Below, in pieces: positions 20,476 to 30,840 of a DNA stretch of 60,949 bases. Source of the DNA: Piscirickettsiaceae bacterium CG07_land_8_20_14_0_80_44_28 (lineage in GTDB: Bacteria; Pseudomonadota; Gammaproteobacteria; Thiomicrospirales; Thiomicrospiraceae); NCBI GenBank assembly GCA_002779995.1, contig PEWX01000073.1, positions 1 through 60,949 of the forward strand. The letters run 5' to 3'. A model generated the notes under the pieces. The model did no database searches. It saw only the letters and a list, made by a program, of their open reading frames with translations, and was not told where the DNA came from. The position numbers were made by a program, and so were the translations under genes. How positions within the stretch are numbered: the stretch's first letter is position 1; the number at the start of each line of letters is the position of its first letter.

Positions 20476-22382
20476 TTCAATTTTTCCTTTGCTACTTCGA
20501 CATCATAAACCCACTTGAAGTTGGGCAAACTATTCATAATGAGCTGTCCATAGTTTTTTTGACTGATTCGAGGGTCACACAAGATCAATACCCCGGTATC
20601 AGTGGTATCTCTAATCAAGCGCCCTGCCCCTTGTTTAAGGGCAATAATGGCTTCGGGTATCTGAAAGTGGTAAAAACCATTTAAGCCTTTTTGACGTAAA
20701 TCGGCTTCTCTGGCTTGTACGATAGGGTCATCCGGTGGAATAAAGGGGATACGATCAATTAATACCACTTTCAGTGCTTCCCCTTTTACATCAACCCCTT
20801 CCCAAAAACTGCTGGTGCCTAATAATAAAGCGTGTTCGGTTTCTTTAAAACGATTTAATAAAATGTTCTTTGGCAAATCCCCCTGAACCAACAAAGAACC
20901 TGACCAATGATGTGTCAGTATCGATTTAGCTTCTTGTAAAGCACGATGACTGGTAAATAATAAAAAAGCCCGACCCTCACTCGCTTGTAATAAAGGCCAA
21001 GCGGCTCTTAAACATATTTTAATATAGTCCGGTGAATTAGGCGCCGGCAGACCGATAGGGTGATAAATCATCGCTTGGTTTTTATAGTCGAATGGACTAT
21101 CCCATTGCTGAGTTCTCGCCTCTGACAATCCTAAACGTTGAGCAAAATAGTCAAAACGATGATTGACACTCAGCGTTGCAGACGTAAAAATCCATGCGCC
21201 ACCAGATGCCACTCTTTGCCGACTGAACGGGTCTGCCACACTTAACGGTGTCAAGTTTAATTTAAATCTGGATTGTGTCGACTCTAACCAACGAATCTGA
21301 TTATCTTCCTCAGAGGTTAGCCATTGCTTCATTTGTTTTTCAAAGGTTTGTAGCCGAGTATATAAAGCGGATAGCAACTTGCCTCTATCTGCCAATTGTT
21401 TCAGTGTCTCTGTTAAAACGTTCAAATGCTGATAAAGATTCTGTAAGGCTTCTTCCGCTGGCTTGTCTGTACCAAACTGTTGCCAAGTCCAACGTTTTTC
21501 CCACTTTCCTAAAGCGTCATTGAAGCTTTGAATTTTATCAGCCAACTGTTGCGTTTGTTCCTTTAATTCGATGGTGTCAGGTGATTCAGTCTGATAGGCT
21601 TGCTTAAGATCTCTGACTAATTCTTCAAACTGATAGCGACTGAGATTAAACCCAAGAAACTGAGCCGCGATATCAGGAAGTTGATGGGCTTCATCAAAAA
21701 TATGAATGTCTACATCGGGTAGAACCCCTCCCACGCCTTGCTCACGTAATGCTAAGTCTGCACAAAACAAATGATGGTTCACAATTAATACTTGTGCATC
21801 GGCTGCTTTTTGTTTTATTTTTGGGTAAAAACAATTCGGTTCTGCATGACACTCATTGGCCTGACAAAACTCGAGACGGGCACAAACACGATGCCAAATC
21901 GGATCATTTTCATCCAATGTCGATAATTCTGCTTTGTCCCCCGTTAGGGTTTTTTGATGCCAATCCTGAATGATCGCCAGTTTTTTCCAAACTTCTTTAG
22001 GGTGATGTTCTGTTGTTTCTGCTAATTCAAGCCGCTGTGGACAAAGATAATTTTCACGGCCTTTTAATACCCGAACCGAACCATCGATCTTGCACCATGA
22101 TAATAAACTGGGGATATCTTTATTTAACAGTTGATCTTGGAGGGTTTTTGTCGCCGTTGAAACAATGACTTTTTTACCGGATAATAATGCAGGTATAAGA
22201 TACGCAAAGGTTTTACCGGTACCGGTGCCAGCCTCTGCCAGTAACGTTCCTTGCTGCTCAATAATCTCGGCAACGCATTCTGCCATATCGACTTGAGCAT
22301 CACGCACTTGATAACCCGGCGTTTGCTCGGCTAAGGGGCCACCCGCTTTCAGTAAAGCGGCCAGTTGATTTTTAATGGACAT
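20472..22382 (-). CDS. yoaA: YoaA-type Fe-S DNA helicase (DinG/XPD family)
   Basis: Superfamily 2 helicase of the XPD/DinG group, DNA repair associated. With the ATG at 22382 the product is 636 aa, the length of E. coli YoaA; an upstream start at 22445 adds 21 poorly conserved residues. Walker A is AGTGTGKT (about 51-58), the DEAH box is in HIFDEAHQL, and four Fe-S cysteines lie between them (ENYLCPQRLEL and EFCQANECHAEPNC). A C-terminal GAGRLIRDTTDTG motif VI is present. It is followed directly by tsaB. Confidence 0.9.
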   Translation of the reverse strand: MSIKNQLAALLKAGGPLAEQTPGYQVRDAQVDMAECVAEIIEQQGTLLAEAGTGTGKTFAYLIPALLSGKKVIVSTATKTLQDQLLNKDIPSLLSWCKIDGSVRVLKGRENYLCPQRLELAETTEHHPKEVWKKLAIIQDWHQKTLTGDKAELSTLDENDPIWHRVCARLEFCQANECHAEPNCFYPKIKQKAADAQVLIVNHHLFCADLALREQGVGGVLPDVDIHIFDEAHQLPDIAAQFLGFNLSRYQFEELVRDLKQAYQTESPDTIELKEQTQQLADKIQSFNDALGKWEKRWTWQQFGTDKPAEEALQNLYQHLNVLTETLKQLADRGKLLSALYTRLQTFEKQMKQWLTSEEDNQIRWLESTQSRFKLNLTPLSVADPFSRQRVASGGAWIFTSATLSVNHRFDYFAQRLGLSEARTQQWDSPFDYKNQAMIYHPIGLPAPNSPDYIKICLRAAWPLLQASEGRAFLLFTSHRALQEAKSILTHHWSGSLLVQGDLPKNILLNRFKETEHALLLGTSSFWEGVDVKGEALKVVLIDRIPFIPPDDPIVQAREADLRQKGLNGFYHFQIPEAIIALKQGAGRLIRDTTDTGVLILCDPRISQKNYGQLIMNSLPNFKWVYDVEVAKEKLK

Positions 22383-22501
22383 ATTGGTAATGGGAAAATG
22401 GCCCCTAAGGTTCTCAACATTGTTAAAGCTAAAGCATTTTAACAAAAAAACTAGACAAATCGGCTAAATATCAGTAAAATCCACGCTTTCAAATTTGAAC
22501 C

Positions 22502-22517
22502 GTTGATGTTAATCAAC
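22502..22517. promoter_or_regulatory. palindrome upstream of the L36 paralogue gene
   Basis: GTTGATGTTAATCAAC: 6-bp arms and a 4-bp centre, 24 bp before the start codon. It could be an operator or an mRNA hairpin in the leader. It does not match the usual Zur-box consensus. Confidence 0.35.
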
Positions 22518-22540
22518 ACACTTTGCCTAGGAAAACCATT

Positions 22541-22666
22541 ATGAAAATATTATCTTCATTAAAATCAGCAAAAAATCGCCATAAAGATTGTCAAATTGTT
22601 AGACGTCGTGGCAAGGTTTATGTCATCAATAAAACCAATCCACGCTTTAAAGCGCGTCAACGTTAA
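22541..22666 (+). CDS. rpmJ: 50S ribosomal protein L36, zinc-free (YkgO-type) paralogue
   Basis: A 41-aa basic protein, [18 protein letters not shown] followed by the conserved [19 protein letters not shown] core. It has a single cysteine instead of the four zinc ligands of the classical L36, which marks it as the C-minus form. In E. coli such copies replace the zinc form during zinc limitation under Zur. It is transcribed apart from its neighbours, between yoaA and cheV, with a palindrome upstream and a terminator right after. AGGAAAA precedes the ATG. Confidence 0.93.
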   Translation: MKILSSLKSAKNRHKDCQIVRRRGKVYVINKTNPRFKARQR

Positions 22667-22685
22667 GTTTATAAACGTTGGTTAG

Positions 22686-22715
22686 AAAAAAAGGCACCTG
22701 ATCAGTGCCTTTTTT
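22686..22715. terminator. bidirectional terminator between L36 and cheV
   Basis: Stem AAGGCAC / GTGCCTT (22691-22697 with 22705-22711) and loop CTGATCA, with an A run before and a T run after. It suits both rpmJ (plus) and cheV (minus), which converge here. Confidence 0.85.
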
Positions 22716-22731
22716 ATTGCCTATCGAAAGA

Positions 22732-23712
22732 CTAAACAGTCTGCGGGTAATATTTTTCTTCAATTTTATGAATGGTTGCCACAATTAAATCCGTATCCAC
22801 TTTACCCACAAAGTGGTCAGCCCCCATATCCAAAACCTCTCGACTATTATTATCACTGGTCATTGAGGTATGAACAATAATGGGCGTATTACGCGTTTTA
22901 GGGTTGGCTTTCATTTCTTTTATCACCGTATGCCCAGAAGCTTCCGGCATTTCTAAATCGGTAAAGACCATGGACACATCGTCCATATTGTCAAGGGTGT
23001 CCAAATAATTCAACAAAAGTCGGCCATTATCAAAGCCTTGGTAACGAAGTCCCAGTTGGTCAAACACCATGCCCATATACTGTTGAATGGCGCGACTGTC
23101 TTCCGCAAACAGAATTTTACGATTTTTAACCGCATCTGAAATTTGATAACCCTTATCCACTACAGATTTTGCTGAAGCAAATATTTTCTCTGCCATTGAT
23201 GGCATGGCTTCAATCAACAGTTTTTCAATATCTAAAATAAAACACAAGGTATCACTGTTTTCTAGGTAGGTGTGGTTGATGACTTGGTTGGTATTGACAT
23301 TCATATTATAGTTTGAAGCGGGCTTGATATCTGTCCAATTTTTTTCCTCAACCCCGTGTATATGGGCGACTCGCATACCAATAAAATTATGACTGAAATC
23401 TGAAACGATAATAATCGATTTTTCACGCTCTTCATCGCTCATTTCAAACCCCATCCATTTCGGCAAATCAATCACAGGCAAATACACACCTCTCAGTTCA
23501 ATCATTCCTTCAATTAAAGGATTGGCATCTGGCATTTCTGACACTTCATATGCCCTTGCCTCTAAAACTTCACGGACTTTAAAAACATTCATCCCATAAT
23601 ACGGAGGTGTCACATTTTCATGGGGAAACTGTACCTGAAAAATCATTAAACTCATCTGATTGTTTTTACTAAGCTGTGCTGTTTTTTCAACCTGTTCTAA
23701 TGCCGTCGTCAT
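22732..23712 (-). CDS. cheV: chemotaxis coupling/response protein CheV
   Basis: A 326-aa fusion of a CheW-like coupling domain (about 20-170) and a receiver domain (about 195-315). The receiver has the acidic pair in ILFAEDSR, the phospho-acceptor Asp in MVFTDLEMPEASG and the conserved Lys in FVGKVD. It links chemoreceptors to CheA and may act in adaptation. No other chemotaxis or flagellar gene is nearby, so it is an orphan copy; many gammaproteobacteria carry several. The 177-bp spacer upstream ends in a GAGACC repeat. Confidence 0.9.
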   Translation of the reverse strand: MTTALEQVEKTAQLSKNNQMSLMIFQVQFPHENVTPPYYGMNVFKVREVLEARAYEVSEMPDANPLIEGMIELRGVYLPVIDLPKWMGFEMSDEEREKSIIIVSDFSHNFIGMRVAHIHGVEEKNWTDIKPASNYNMNVNTNQVINHTYLENSDTLCFILDIEKLLIEAMPSMAEKIFASAKSVVDKGYQISDAVKNRKILFAEDSRAIQQYMGMVFDQLGLRYQGFDNGRLLLNYLDTLDNMDDVSMVFTDLEMPEASGHTVIKEMKANPKTRNTPIIVHTSMTSDNNSREVLDMGADHFVGKVDTDLIVATIHKIEEKYYPQTV

Positions 23713-23872
23713 ATCTATTCCTAATGTAAATTCCTGAAAAAACGATGAGGTGCGCTAGCACATAACCAACACATCAGCTTTAACTTTAATCGAATTCAAA
23801 ATATTTCTCAAATGAAATCCCTGTTTATATATAGGGAGACTTTTTATAGGTAGGACCAGAGAAAAAAATATG

Positions 23873-23920
23873 GAAAATTTTAACCATTTTTATTCGTGTA
23901 TCCCATCTCGTGCAAAGCTC
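23873..23920 (-). repeat. GAGACC dispersed repeat, half copy reaching into rnhB
   Basis: Read on the minus strand it starts GAGCTTTGCACGAGATGGGA and continues ACACGAATAAAAATGGTTAAAATTTT-like, matching the left half of the full copies. Its left part codes for the last residues and stop of rnhB. The second half has decayed. Confidence 0.7.
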
Positions 23921-24480
23921 GCATATTGTTTAACAGGTTTAAAACTCAGACGATAGCCTGGAATAAGTCCAAATTCAGCTAAACGCTGTAGATGCATAGC
24001 GGTGGGATAGCCCTTATGCCGATCAAATCCATACTGCGGATATTGGTCATGTAAATCTAACATTTGCTGATCCCGATACACCTTTGCCAAAATTGATGCT
24101 GCGCTAATCGAAGCAACCAAACCATCTCCTTTAATGATAGCTTCACAATCACAGTCCAGTTCAGGACAACGATTACCATCCACTAAAACTTTCTGATAAG
24201 GATGTTTCAGACCGGACACGGCTCTTTGCATGGCTAATAATGTCGCTGACAATATATTCATTTGATCAATTTCAGCAGGGGACGCAGTAGCAACATGATA
24301 ATCAATCGCTTCTGCTATTATCGCCTGCGCCAATCCTGTTCGACGTTTCTCAGAGAGTTTTTTCGAATCCTTTAAAGGTAACTGACAATCATTCGGTAAA
24401 ATGACTGCGGCAGCGACCACGTCGCCCACTAAAGGCCCTCTTCCAACTTCATCCACCCCAACTAACTGAGACATTATCAT
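23890..24480 (-). CDS. rnhB: ribonuclease HII
   Basis: Cuts RNA in RNA-DNA hybrids and removes misinserted ribonucleotides. The 196-aa protein has the catalytic motif [12 protein letters not shown] with Asp and Glu at about 9-10, the VDGN aspartate at about 100 and [12 protein letters not shown] (about 127-138). It is the last gene of the lpx block and overlaps lpxB by 4 bp. Its final codons (SFARDGIHE and stop) lie in a dispersed repeat, so the natural C-terminus has probably been replaced; the catalytic core is untouched. Confidence 0.95.
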   Translation of the reverse strand: MIMSQLVGVDEVGRGPLVGDVVAAAVILPNDCQLPLKDSKKLSEKRRTGLAQAIIAEAIDYHVATASPAEIDQMNILSATLLAMQRAVSGLKHPYQKVLVDGNRCPELDCDCEAIIKGDGLVASISAASILAKVYRDQQMLDLHDQYPQYGFDRHKGYPTAMHLQRLAEFGLIPGYRLSFKPVKQYASFARDGIHE

Positions 24481-25652
24481 AAGTTAGCCCAATGCTGAAT
24501 GGCTTTGACTGCAATGGCTGATGTATCTTGTTGTAACTGTTCCGCCTGTTCTTTAAAAGCTGACAATTGCAGATGGCGCAGTTTTGGATCTTGAATCAAC
24601 TTAGCCAATGCCAAAGAGATGTTCTGAACGGTTGCTTCTGCTTGAATGTATTCTGGAACCAGTGTTTTTTTTGCCAAAATATTTGGAAGACCAATCCACT
24701 GTGTGGTTGCCAAACGTTTCATGATCCAATAAGAAACCGGGTGGATTTTCATCGCTAATATCATAGGCCTTTGCATCAATGCCGCCTCCAGCGTTGCCGT
24801 ACCCGAAGTGACTAATAATTGATCAGAAGCCGCCATTGCTAATTGCGCCTGCTGATCTAATAGCGTCACCTTTAAGCCGCTGCCATAGTCCGTTATGGCT
24901 TTTTCAATACGCTGTTTTGCCTCAGCATGTATACACGGAATCACAAACTGCATTTTAGGGTGGATGGTTTGAATATGAACAGCAACCTGAATATAAATAT
25001 CTGCCATCAAATGAACCTCACTCATACGAGACCCCGGTAATAACCCGGTGACAGGCACATCCTTTGCTATCGACAAAGTTTCTCTTGCAAATGATTGTGT
25101 CGGAGCTTTTAGCACCTGTGTCGCTAATGGGTGCCCCACACATTTAGCCGGAATACCATACTTTTGATAATATTCCAATTCAAAAGGAAACAACACTAAG
25201 ACTCCATCAACTTGTTTCTTAATGGTCTTTAGACGCTTTTCACGCCAAGCCCAAACAGAAGGTCCCACATAATGAATAGCCGGAATGCCTGCCTGCTTTG
25301 CAGCCGCTTCAATTTTAAAATTAAAATCCGGTGCATCTATGCCAATCACCGCACCGGGACGAGTCTTTAGCAACTGTTGGATACAAAAACGACGAATGGA
25401 AATGAGTTCAGGGAGATGCTTTATCACTTCAAAAAAACCCATGACAGAAAGCTTTTCCATCGGTACCCAGCTCTGTAAGCCCTGAGCAATCATTTGTTGA
25501 CCACCAATCCCTTTAAACTCAGCTTGAGGATAGTCATGCTTTAGTGAACGAATTAAATCCGCACCGAGTAAGTCACCTGAGGCTTCGCCCGCTATGATGA
25601 CAAAGACAATAGGGGCATTTGAAACCAACTCTGAATTAACGGACGACGCCAC
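24477..25652 (-). CDS. lpxB: lipid-A-disaccharide synthase
   Basis: A peripheral membrane glycosyltransferase that joins UDP-2,3-diacylglucosamine and lipid X into the lipid A disaccharide. The 391-aa protein carries [16 protein letters not shown] (about 18-33), [27 protein letters not shown] and [10 protein letters not shown], all LpxB signatures. It overlaps lpxA by 17 bp and rnhB by 4 bp. Confidence 0.97.
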   Translation of the reverse strand: MASSVNSELVSNAPIVFVIIAGEASGDLLGADLIRSLKHDYPQAEFKGIGGQQMIAQGLQSWVPMEKLSVMGFFEVIKHLPELISIRRFCIQQLLKTRPGAVIGIDAPDFNFKIEAAAKQAGIPAIHYVGPSVWAWREKRLKTIKKQVDGVLVLFPFELEYYQKYGIPAKCVGHPLATQVLKAPTQSFARETLSIAKDVPVTGLLPGSRMSEVHLMADIYIQVAVHIQTIHPKMQFVIPCIHAEAKQRIEKAITDYGSGLKVTLLDQQAQLAMAASDQLLVTSGTATLEAALMQRPMILAMKIHPVSYWIMKRLATTQWIGLPNILAKKTLVPEYIQAEATVQNISLALAKLIQDPKLRHLQLSAFKEQAEQLQQDTSAIAVKAIQHWANL

Positions 25653-26406
25653 GGTGTGAATTTTTGAGAAAGGTTATTAATGAATCTAGGGTGTTACGTT
25701 CATCATTGATGGCATCAATCTCTTGAATGGCTTCTTCTAAACGGTATCCGGTTCGATATAAAGCCCGATAGGATTTTTTAACGAGATTGAGTTGTGCTTT
25801 ATCAAACCCTCGTCGTTTTAACCCTTCAATATTTAGTCCTCTTGGCCCAGCCAAATTACCTGAAACCGTAATAAAATTAGGGACATCTTGGTTAATGACA
25901 CTGCCCATACCACAAAATGCATGTTCTCCAATATGACAAAATTGATGCACTAAGGTATAGCCACCCAAAATTGCCCAATCATTAACAGTAACATGCCCGG
26001 CTAATGCTGAAGCATTAGCAAAAATGACATGATCACCAATAATACAATCGTGTGCAATATGCACCCCTGCCATGACCCAATTATCGTCCCCAATGGTGGT
26101 TTCACCCCGGTCTTGAATCGTGCCGCGATTGACGGTAACATTTTCACGAAAGGTATTATTATGACCAATGGTTAAACGGGTGGGTTCCCCCGCGTATTTT
26201 TTATCTTGAGGCGCCGCACCAATTGAGCAAAACTGAAAAAACTGGTTATTTTCCCCAATCACTGTCGGCCCTGAAATGACAACATGCGGACCAATAACTG
26301 TCCCGGCGCCGATAGTGACATCGGCGTCGATGATACTATAAGCCCCAATCATAACATCCGGCGCGATGTGCGCTTTTTCATCAATAATAGCCGTTGGATG
26401 AATCAC
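25636..26406 (-). CDS. lpxA: UDP-N-acetylglucosamine acyltransferase
   Basis: First enzyme of lipid A synthesis, adding 3-hydroxyacyl from ACP to UDP-GlcNAc. The 256-aa protein has many left-handed beta-helix hexapeptide repeats (about 5-185), catalytic His in GVHIAHDCIIGDHVIF and the C-terminal helical domain. Start MIHPTAIIDEKAHI is typical. It lies 29 bp after fabZ. Confidence 0.97.
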   Translation of the reverse strand: MIHPTAIIDEKAHIAPDVMIGAYSIIDADVTIGAGTVIGPHVVISGPTVIGENNQFFQFCSIGAAPQDKKYAGEPTRLTIGHNNTFRENVTVNRGTIQDRGETTIGDDNWVMAGVHIAHDCIIGDHVIFANASALAGHVTVNDWAILGGYTLVHQFCHIGEHAFCGMGSVINQDVPNFITVSGNLAGPRGLNIEGLKRRGFDKAQLNLVKKSYRALYRTGYRLEEAIQEIDAINDERNTLDSLITFLKNSHRGVVR

Positions 26407-26435
26407 AAAAACCCCTTTTATGGTCCTTATTTAGG

Positions 26436-26873
26436 CTAAACCTTACGCTCTGCACATAACATATCACAAGAGGCAATCAGTTTGCCATCCACACTGGTCG
26501 TGCACTGGAATTTCCAAATGCCTTTTTTATTATTCAAAGCCTTAACTTCAAAATCCAGCCGATCACCCGGAATAGCAGGCTTTCGAAAACGACAATTATC
26601 AACTGCTGCTAGATAATACATCGAAGTCCCATCTGGTTTAACTTGTTGTGTTCTAAACGCTAAAATACCTGTGCACTGAGCCATGGCTTCAATAATCATT
26701 ACCCCAGGCATAATTGGGTTGTCGGGGAAATGTCCGGTAAATTGAGGTTCATTATAGGTGACATTTTTAAAGGCTTTTAAAGAAGCACCCGCCTCAAATT
26801 TGGTAACACGATCCACTAATAAAAACGGGTATCTATGGGGTAAATATTCAAATATCTCTTTAACATTCAACAT
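26436..26873 (-). CDS. fabZ: 3-hydroxyacyl-ACP dehydratase FabZ
   Basis: Dehydrates 3-hydroxyacyl-ACP in fatty-acid elongation; hot-dog fold. The 145-aa protein has [14 protein letters not shown] (about 10-23) and the catalytic segment [22 protein letters not shown] (about 45-66) with His and Glu. Its place between lpxD and lpxA is the classic order, where it competes with LpxA for hydroxymyristoyl-ACP. Confidence 0.97.
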   Translation of the reverse strand: MLNVKEIFEYLPHRYPFLLVDRVTKFEAGASLKAFKNVTYNEPQFTGHFPDNPIMPGVMIIEAMAQCTGILAFRTQQVKPDGTSMYYLAAVDNCRFRKPAIPGDRLDFEVKALNNKKGIWKFQCTTSVDGKLIASCDMLCAERKV

Positions 26874-26880
26874 CTTATTT

Positions 26881-27918
26881 TTATTCCAGTTTTGTTTTGA
26901 GTTCTTGTACTGCTTTTTCTAAAATTCTAATTTTTTGTGCCATTTCATGTAAATGCTTGCTTCTAACCATGTTTTTTTGCCACTCTGTGGTTGGTATCGC
27001 TGGAAAACCCGAATAATTCCCCGCCGATTTAATCGAATGGGTGACACCGGCTTTAGCACCAAATTGTGCACCATCTGCAAGCTCAATATGCCCATTCACA
27101 CCAACTTGACCCCCAAAAATACAATATTTTCCAACAGTCGTACTCCCGGCAAAACCAACTTGGCTGGCAATAGCGGTGCCATAACCCACTTTAACATTAT
27201 GGGCAATATGAACGAGACTATCGATAATACAGTTGTCTTCAATAATGGTATCTTCAATGGCGCCGCGGTGGATATTTGCATTGACGCCAACAAAGACACG
27301 ATTGCCTATCACCACGCGACCCAACTGAGGAATTTTCTGCCACTCACCTTTATCATTAGCGAACCCAAAGCCTTGACCACCAATGACACAGCCACCGTCT
27401 AAATAAACCTGATCCCCAATAACACTATCAGACATAATCGTCACATTTGGCATAATGACACCCTGTCGACCAATTGTTACCCTGTCCATTACAACGGATC
27501 CTGGTCCAATATAAGTATGATCTTTGATCTCAACACTCGCCCCGATCACTGACTGAGCGCCAATATAAACGCCATTTCCAAGTTTCGCACTTTTATCCAC
27601 CGATGCGCTCGCATCGATTCCCGGCGTAAACTGGAAACCATTTAACAAATCAGAAACTTTAGCAAAGGCATAATAAGGGTTAGAAACCAGCAAACAGTTG
27701 GCGGTGGTCAACGCCTGAAACTCTGGTTTCAGAATCACAGCGCCTGCTTGAGTGGTGTTTAATTCTTGATGTCTCTTAGGGTCGTTAAAAAATGTAATTT
27801 GATCTGCTTGTGCGTGAGCCAAGCTGGAAACCTGACAAATTTCTTGAGAGCCATTCCCAATTAGGGTGACTTCCAAGCCCTGTTCGGTTAAAAAATCGGC
27901 AAGTTCATTTAAATTCAA
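26881..27918 (-). CDS. lpxD: UDP-3-O-acylglucosamine N-acyltransferase
   Basis: Third step of lipid A synthesis. The 345-aa protein has an N-terminal uridine-binding domain, a long hexapeptide-repeat beta-helix (about 100-290), the catalytic His region [13 protein letters not shown] (about 236-248) and a C-terminal helix. It begins 16 bp after skp. Confidence 0.97.
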   Translation of the reverse strand: MNLNELADFLTEQGLEVTLIGNGSQEICQVSSLAHAQADQITFFNDPKRHQELNTTQAGAVILKPEFQALTTANCLLVSNPYYAFAKVSDLLNGFQFTPGIDASASVDKSAKLGNGVYIGAQSVIGASVEIKDHTYIGPGSVVMDRVTIGRQGVIMPNVTIMSDSVIGDQVYLDGGCVIGGQGFGFANDKGEWQKIPQLGRVVIGNRVFVGVNANIHRGAIEDTIIEDNCIIDSLVHIAHNVKVGYGTAIASQVGFAGSTTVGKYCIFGGQVGVNGHIELADGAQFGAKAGVTHSIKSAGNYSGFPAIPTTEWQKNMVRSKHLHEMAQKIRILEKAVQELKTKLE

Positions 27919-27934
27919 AGGTTCATCTCAAATC

Positions 27935-28486
27935 TTACTGGTTAAAGTTATCACGTTTACTACGATATTCTTTTTCAAGATATTTCAGGACTGCCTCGGT
28001 GATGTCCAAACGGTTATTGGTATAAGCGATGCCTTCATACAGAATTAAGTCATAGGCTTGCTGTTCACCAATTATCCGTATTGCTTTATTGACCTCATTT
28101 TGCAGACTCGCCAACTCTTCATTGCGTCGGATATTAACCAACTCTTGTATATCGTTTCTTTTTCGCTGAATATCACGCGTCATCATGGTAATTTCACGTT
28201 CAGAAGCGGCTTTTTGTGATTCAGATAGAATTAATTGATTTTTTTGATAGTCTTGTTGCATTTGTTCAAGTTTGGCAGCCATCCGCTTTAGCTCGGTCTG
28301 CTGAGGCCCAAATTCCTTTTCAAGACTTTTTCCTGCTGCCTGAGCCTGAGGGGCTTTTTCTAATAGCATCCCTACATTAACTACCCCCAGTTTAACGGAT
28401 TGCGCTTGTACTTGAGTGGCAACCACCCAAAGCAATACGCTCAAAATTGCTATTAGCCTTTTATGCATAACCCTACCCTTAGTCAA
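27935..28486 (-). CDS. skp: OmpH/Skp periplasmic chaperone
   Basis: Binds unfolded outer-membrane proteins between the Sec and Bam machines. The 183-aa precursor has a signal peptide (to about AQA, residue 28), the VKLGVVNVGMLLEKAPQA N-terminal strand, and a long charged coiled coil of about 90 residues forming the tentacle. It sits between bamA and lpxD as in E. coli. Confidence 0.93.
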   Translation of the reverse strand: MTKGRVMHKRLIAILSVLLWVVATQVQAQSVKLGVVNVGMLLEKAPQAQAAGKSLEKEFGPQQTELKRMAAKLEQMQQDYQKNQLILSESQKAASEREITMMTRDIQRKRNDIQELVNIRRNEELASLQNEVNKAIRIIGEQQAYDLILYEGIAYTNNRLDITEAVLKYLEKEYRSKRDNFNQ

Positions 28487-28545
28487 AAATTTTTATTTAT
28501 TGTATCCGATTAATCTTGGTTTTTAAACGTTTTAACACCTTCACA

Positions 28546-30840
28546 CTACATTGGAATCCCTAAGTTAAACTGAAACACTTGGGTGCGATCACCCTCACGG
28601 TAATTCAAGGGTTTTGCCAAACTAAAGGCCAAAGGTCCAACCGGCGTTATCCAAGAAAGGGCTAACCCGGTAGCTGAACGAAACTCCGGTAACTGAATAT
28701 TATTACCCTGATTAAAAACATTCCCCGCGTCAACAAAAAAACTCAGTCGTAAATTGCCAGAATCTTCGACAAAGGGCATCGGGAAAATGATTTCTGCATT
28801 GGTAACAACACGATAGGCACCACCAATCGGACGATTAGATCCTTGAGTGGCAAGATCATAACGTTCCCCTAATGAATTCGCTTCATAGCCTCTTACGGTT
28901 CCAAATCCACCTGCATAAAAATTTTCGTAAAAAGGGATTTCTTTGGTTTTTCCATAAGTTCCCGCGTAAGCCAAATCCCCTTTTAACTTTAAGGTAAAGA
29001 TTGAATTCAATGGAAAATAATGTGAATCTTGTAAATACAGTTTATAAAAAGACAAATCAGAGTTTGTCGGCACCACTAACTCACTGCTCAAATTTAAATT
29101 TCGTCCATCTGTTGAAAAACTGTAACTGTTAGTGGTGTTACTACGCCACCCTAAGGTTAAACGCACCGATTCATTGGCAGTGGCATCTGTTTGAGCAACA
29201 TAATCATTACAGACCAAAAAGGTACTGACACATTCTAATGCCTGTCGATCTAATTTCAGACCATAACTGAGCTTACTCCACTCATCTGTGGGGTAAGAAA
29301 TGCTGGTTCTCACACCGAGATTATTGGTGGTATAGTCAGCAACGTTTAATTGCGCTGCATCAACTTGTCTAAAGTAAAAGGCACCCGTTAAGGAAACGCC
29401 ATATTGGGTAAAATAAGGATCGGTTACGCTAACGTCTGCATATTTAGTGGATGCACTGCTCCTAGCGTTAATATTGGTTCTATAACCAGAACCAATCACA
29501 TTTCGTTCAGTAACCCCTAAAGAAAAGCTAATACCATCGACTTGAGAATAACCCACACCCGCATTAAAAGACCCGGTCGATTGTTCCTCAACCTTAACCA
29601 CTAAATCAACTAAGTCTTTTGTTATTCTCTCCGTCCCCACTCTTGCCGTACGGAAATACCCCAATTGATTTAACCGCAAATTGGACTGGCGAACAGCTTC
29701 TAATGAATAAGGCGCACTTTCAAACTGCCTTAATTCACGTCGAATGACCGTATCCCAAGTTCGAGTATTGCCCTCAATGCGTATACGCCGGACATAAACA
29801 CGGCTTTTGGGTTCAATACGAAAATCTAAACTGACTAAACGGTTGTTTTTGTCCAAATTCGTAATCGGTTCAATTTCAGCAAACGCATAGCCTTCTTCAC
29901 TTAAACGATTACGCAACGCATTGACCGTTTCAACAATTTGCCCACGTGAAAAGTAATCGCCAATTTGGATTTGTAATAACGACTCCAACTCAGTTCTTTC
30001 CAAGACCGGATCACCGCTGAAATCAATTTTCGACACGGTATATTGAGGGCCTTCATTCATATTAATCGTAATAAAGACCTGAGTTTTATCCAATGACAAA
30101 CTGACCTGTGAAGAGGTAACGTCGTATTCAGCAAACCCTCTATCCATATAGTAAGATCGCAAACTTTCGATGTCTGACTCTAGCTTTGGTTTTGCGTACT
30201 TATTTGAATCCCCGATTAAGGCCGTTTCTGTTAATAACAGCTGATTTTTTAAAGTACTATCCAAATAGGTTTTGTTACCAACCAGTGTAATTCGACCAAT
30301 CGTTGCCGGCTTCCCTTCTTCAACTTTAATTAAAAGCGCCACTCGATTCCTTTCCAGCTCAGTGACTTCAATATCCACTTCAGCCGCATAGTACCCCTGG
30401 TTTTGATAGCGTCTTCTTAGATCCAGAATGATGGATTCCATACGCGTATCATTAAAGATACGACCCTGTTTAATCCCCATAGAACTTAAAGCCATCGTCA
30501 TTTCATCTTTGGTAATCAGCTTATTGCCTTCTAGCTTAACCTCTGAAATAGAAGGTCGTTCCAATACTCGAATTTTTAACACCCCTTGCCCGGCTTGAAA
30601 AAAAGCAATATCTCGAAAAAAGCCCGTTTTATAAAGTGCTTGAATACCCTCTTGAATTGTTTTCTCAGTGATTAAGTCACCCACTTCAATCGGTAAATAA
30701 CTTCGAACGGTTTCAAAACTTACCCGCTGATTCCCTTCCAACTCAATTTTTTGAATGGTAAAGCGGGTTTCTGCATGCGCAATTGACAAACTCGCTGCCA
30801 AGGCAGCAAGAATGATAAAATTTAAAAAATGTTTAACCAT
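28546..30840 (-). CDS. bamA: outer-membrane protein assembly factor BamA
   Basis: Core of the Bam complex that inserts beta-barrels into the outer membrane. The product has a signal peptide cleaved at about AHA (residue 23), five POTRA domains (about 24-420) and a C-terminal 16-stranded barrel with the GGFGTVRGYE loop (VRGY/F motif) near residue 655; it ends in ...FNLGIPM. The ATG at 30840 overlaps the rseP stop by 8 bp and precedes a clean signal peptide, so it is preferred to 30873. Confidence 0.97.
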   Translation of the reverse strand: MVKHFLNFIILAALAASLSIAHAETRFTIQKIELEGNQRVSFETVRSYLPIEVGDLITEKTIQEGIQALYKTGFFRDIAFFQAGQGVLKIRVLERPSISEVKLEGNKLITKDEMTMALSSMGIKQGRIFNDTRMESIILDLRRRYQNQGYYAAEVDIEVTELERNRVALLIKVEEGKPATIGRITLVGNKTYLDSTLKNQLLLTETALIGDSNKYAKPKLESDIESLRSYYMDRGFAEYDVTSSQVSLSLDKTQVFITINMNEGPQYTVSKIDFSGDPVLERTELESLLQIQIGDYFSRGQIVETVNALRNRLSEEGYAFAEIEPITNLDKNNRLVSLDFRIEPKSRVYVRRIRIEGNTRTWDTVIRRELRQFESAPYSLEAVRQSNLRLNQLGYFRTARVGTERITKDLVDLVVKVEEQSTGSFNAGVGYSQVDGISFSLGVTERNVIGSGYRTNINARSSASTKYADVSVTDPYFTQYGVSLTGAFYFRQVDAAQLNVADYTTNNLGVRTSISYPTDEWSKLSYGLKLDRQALECVSTFLVCNDYVAQTDATANESVRLTLGWRSNTTNSYSFSTDGRNLNLSSELVVPTNSDLSFYKLYLQDSHYFPLNSIFTLKLKGDLAYAGTYGKTKEIPFYENFYAGGFGTVRGYEANSLGERYDLATQGSNRPIGGAYRVVTNAEIIFPMPFVEDSGNLRLSFFVDAGNVFNQGNNIQLPEFRSATGLALSWITPVGPLAFSLAKPLNYREGDRTQVFQFNLGIPM

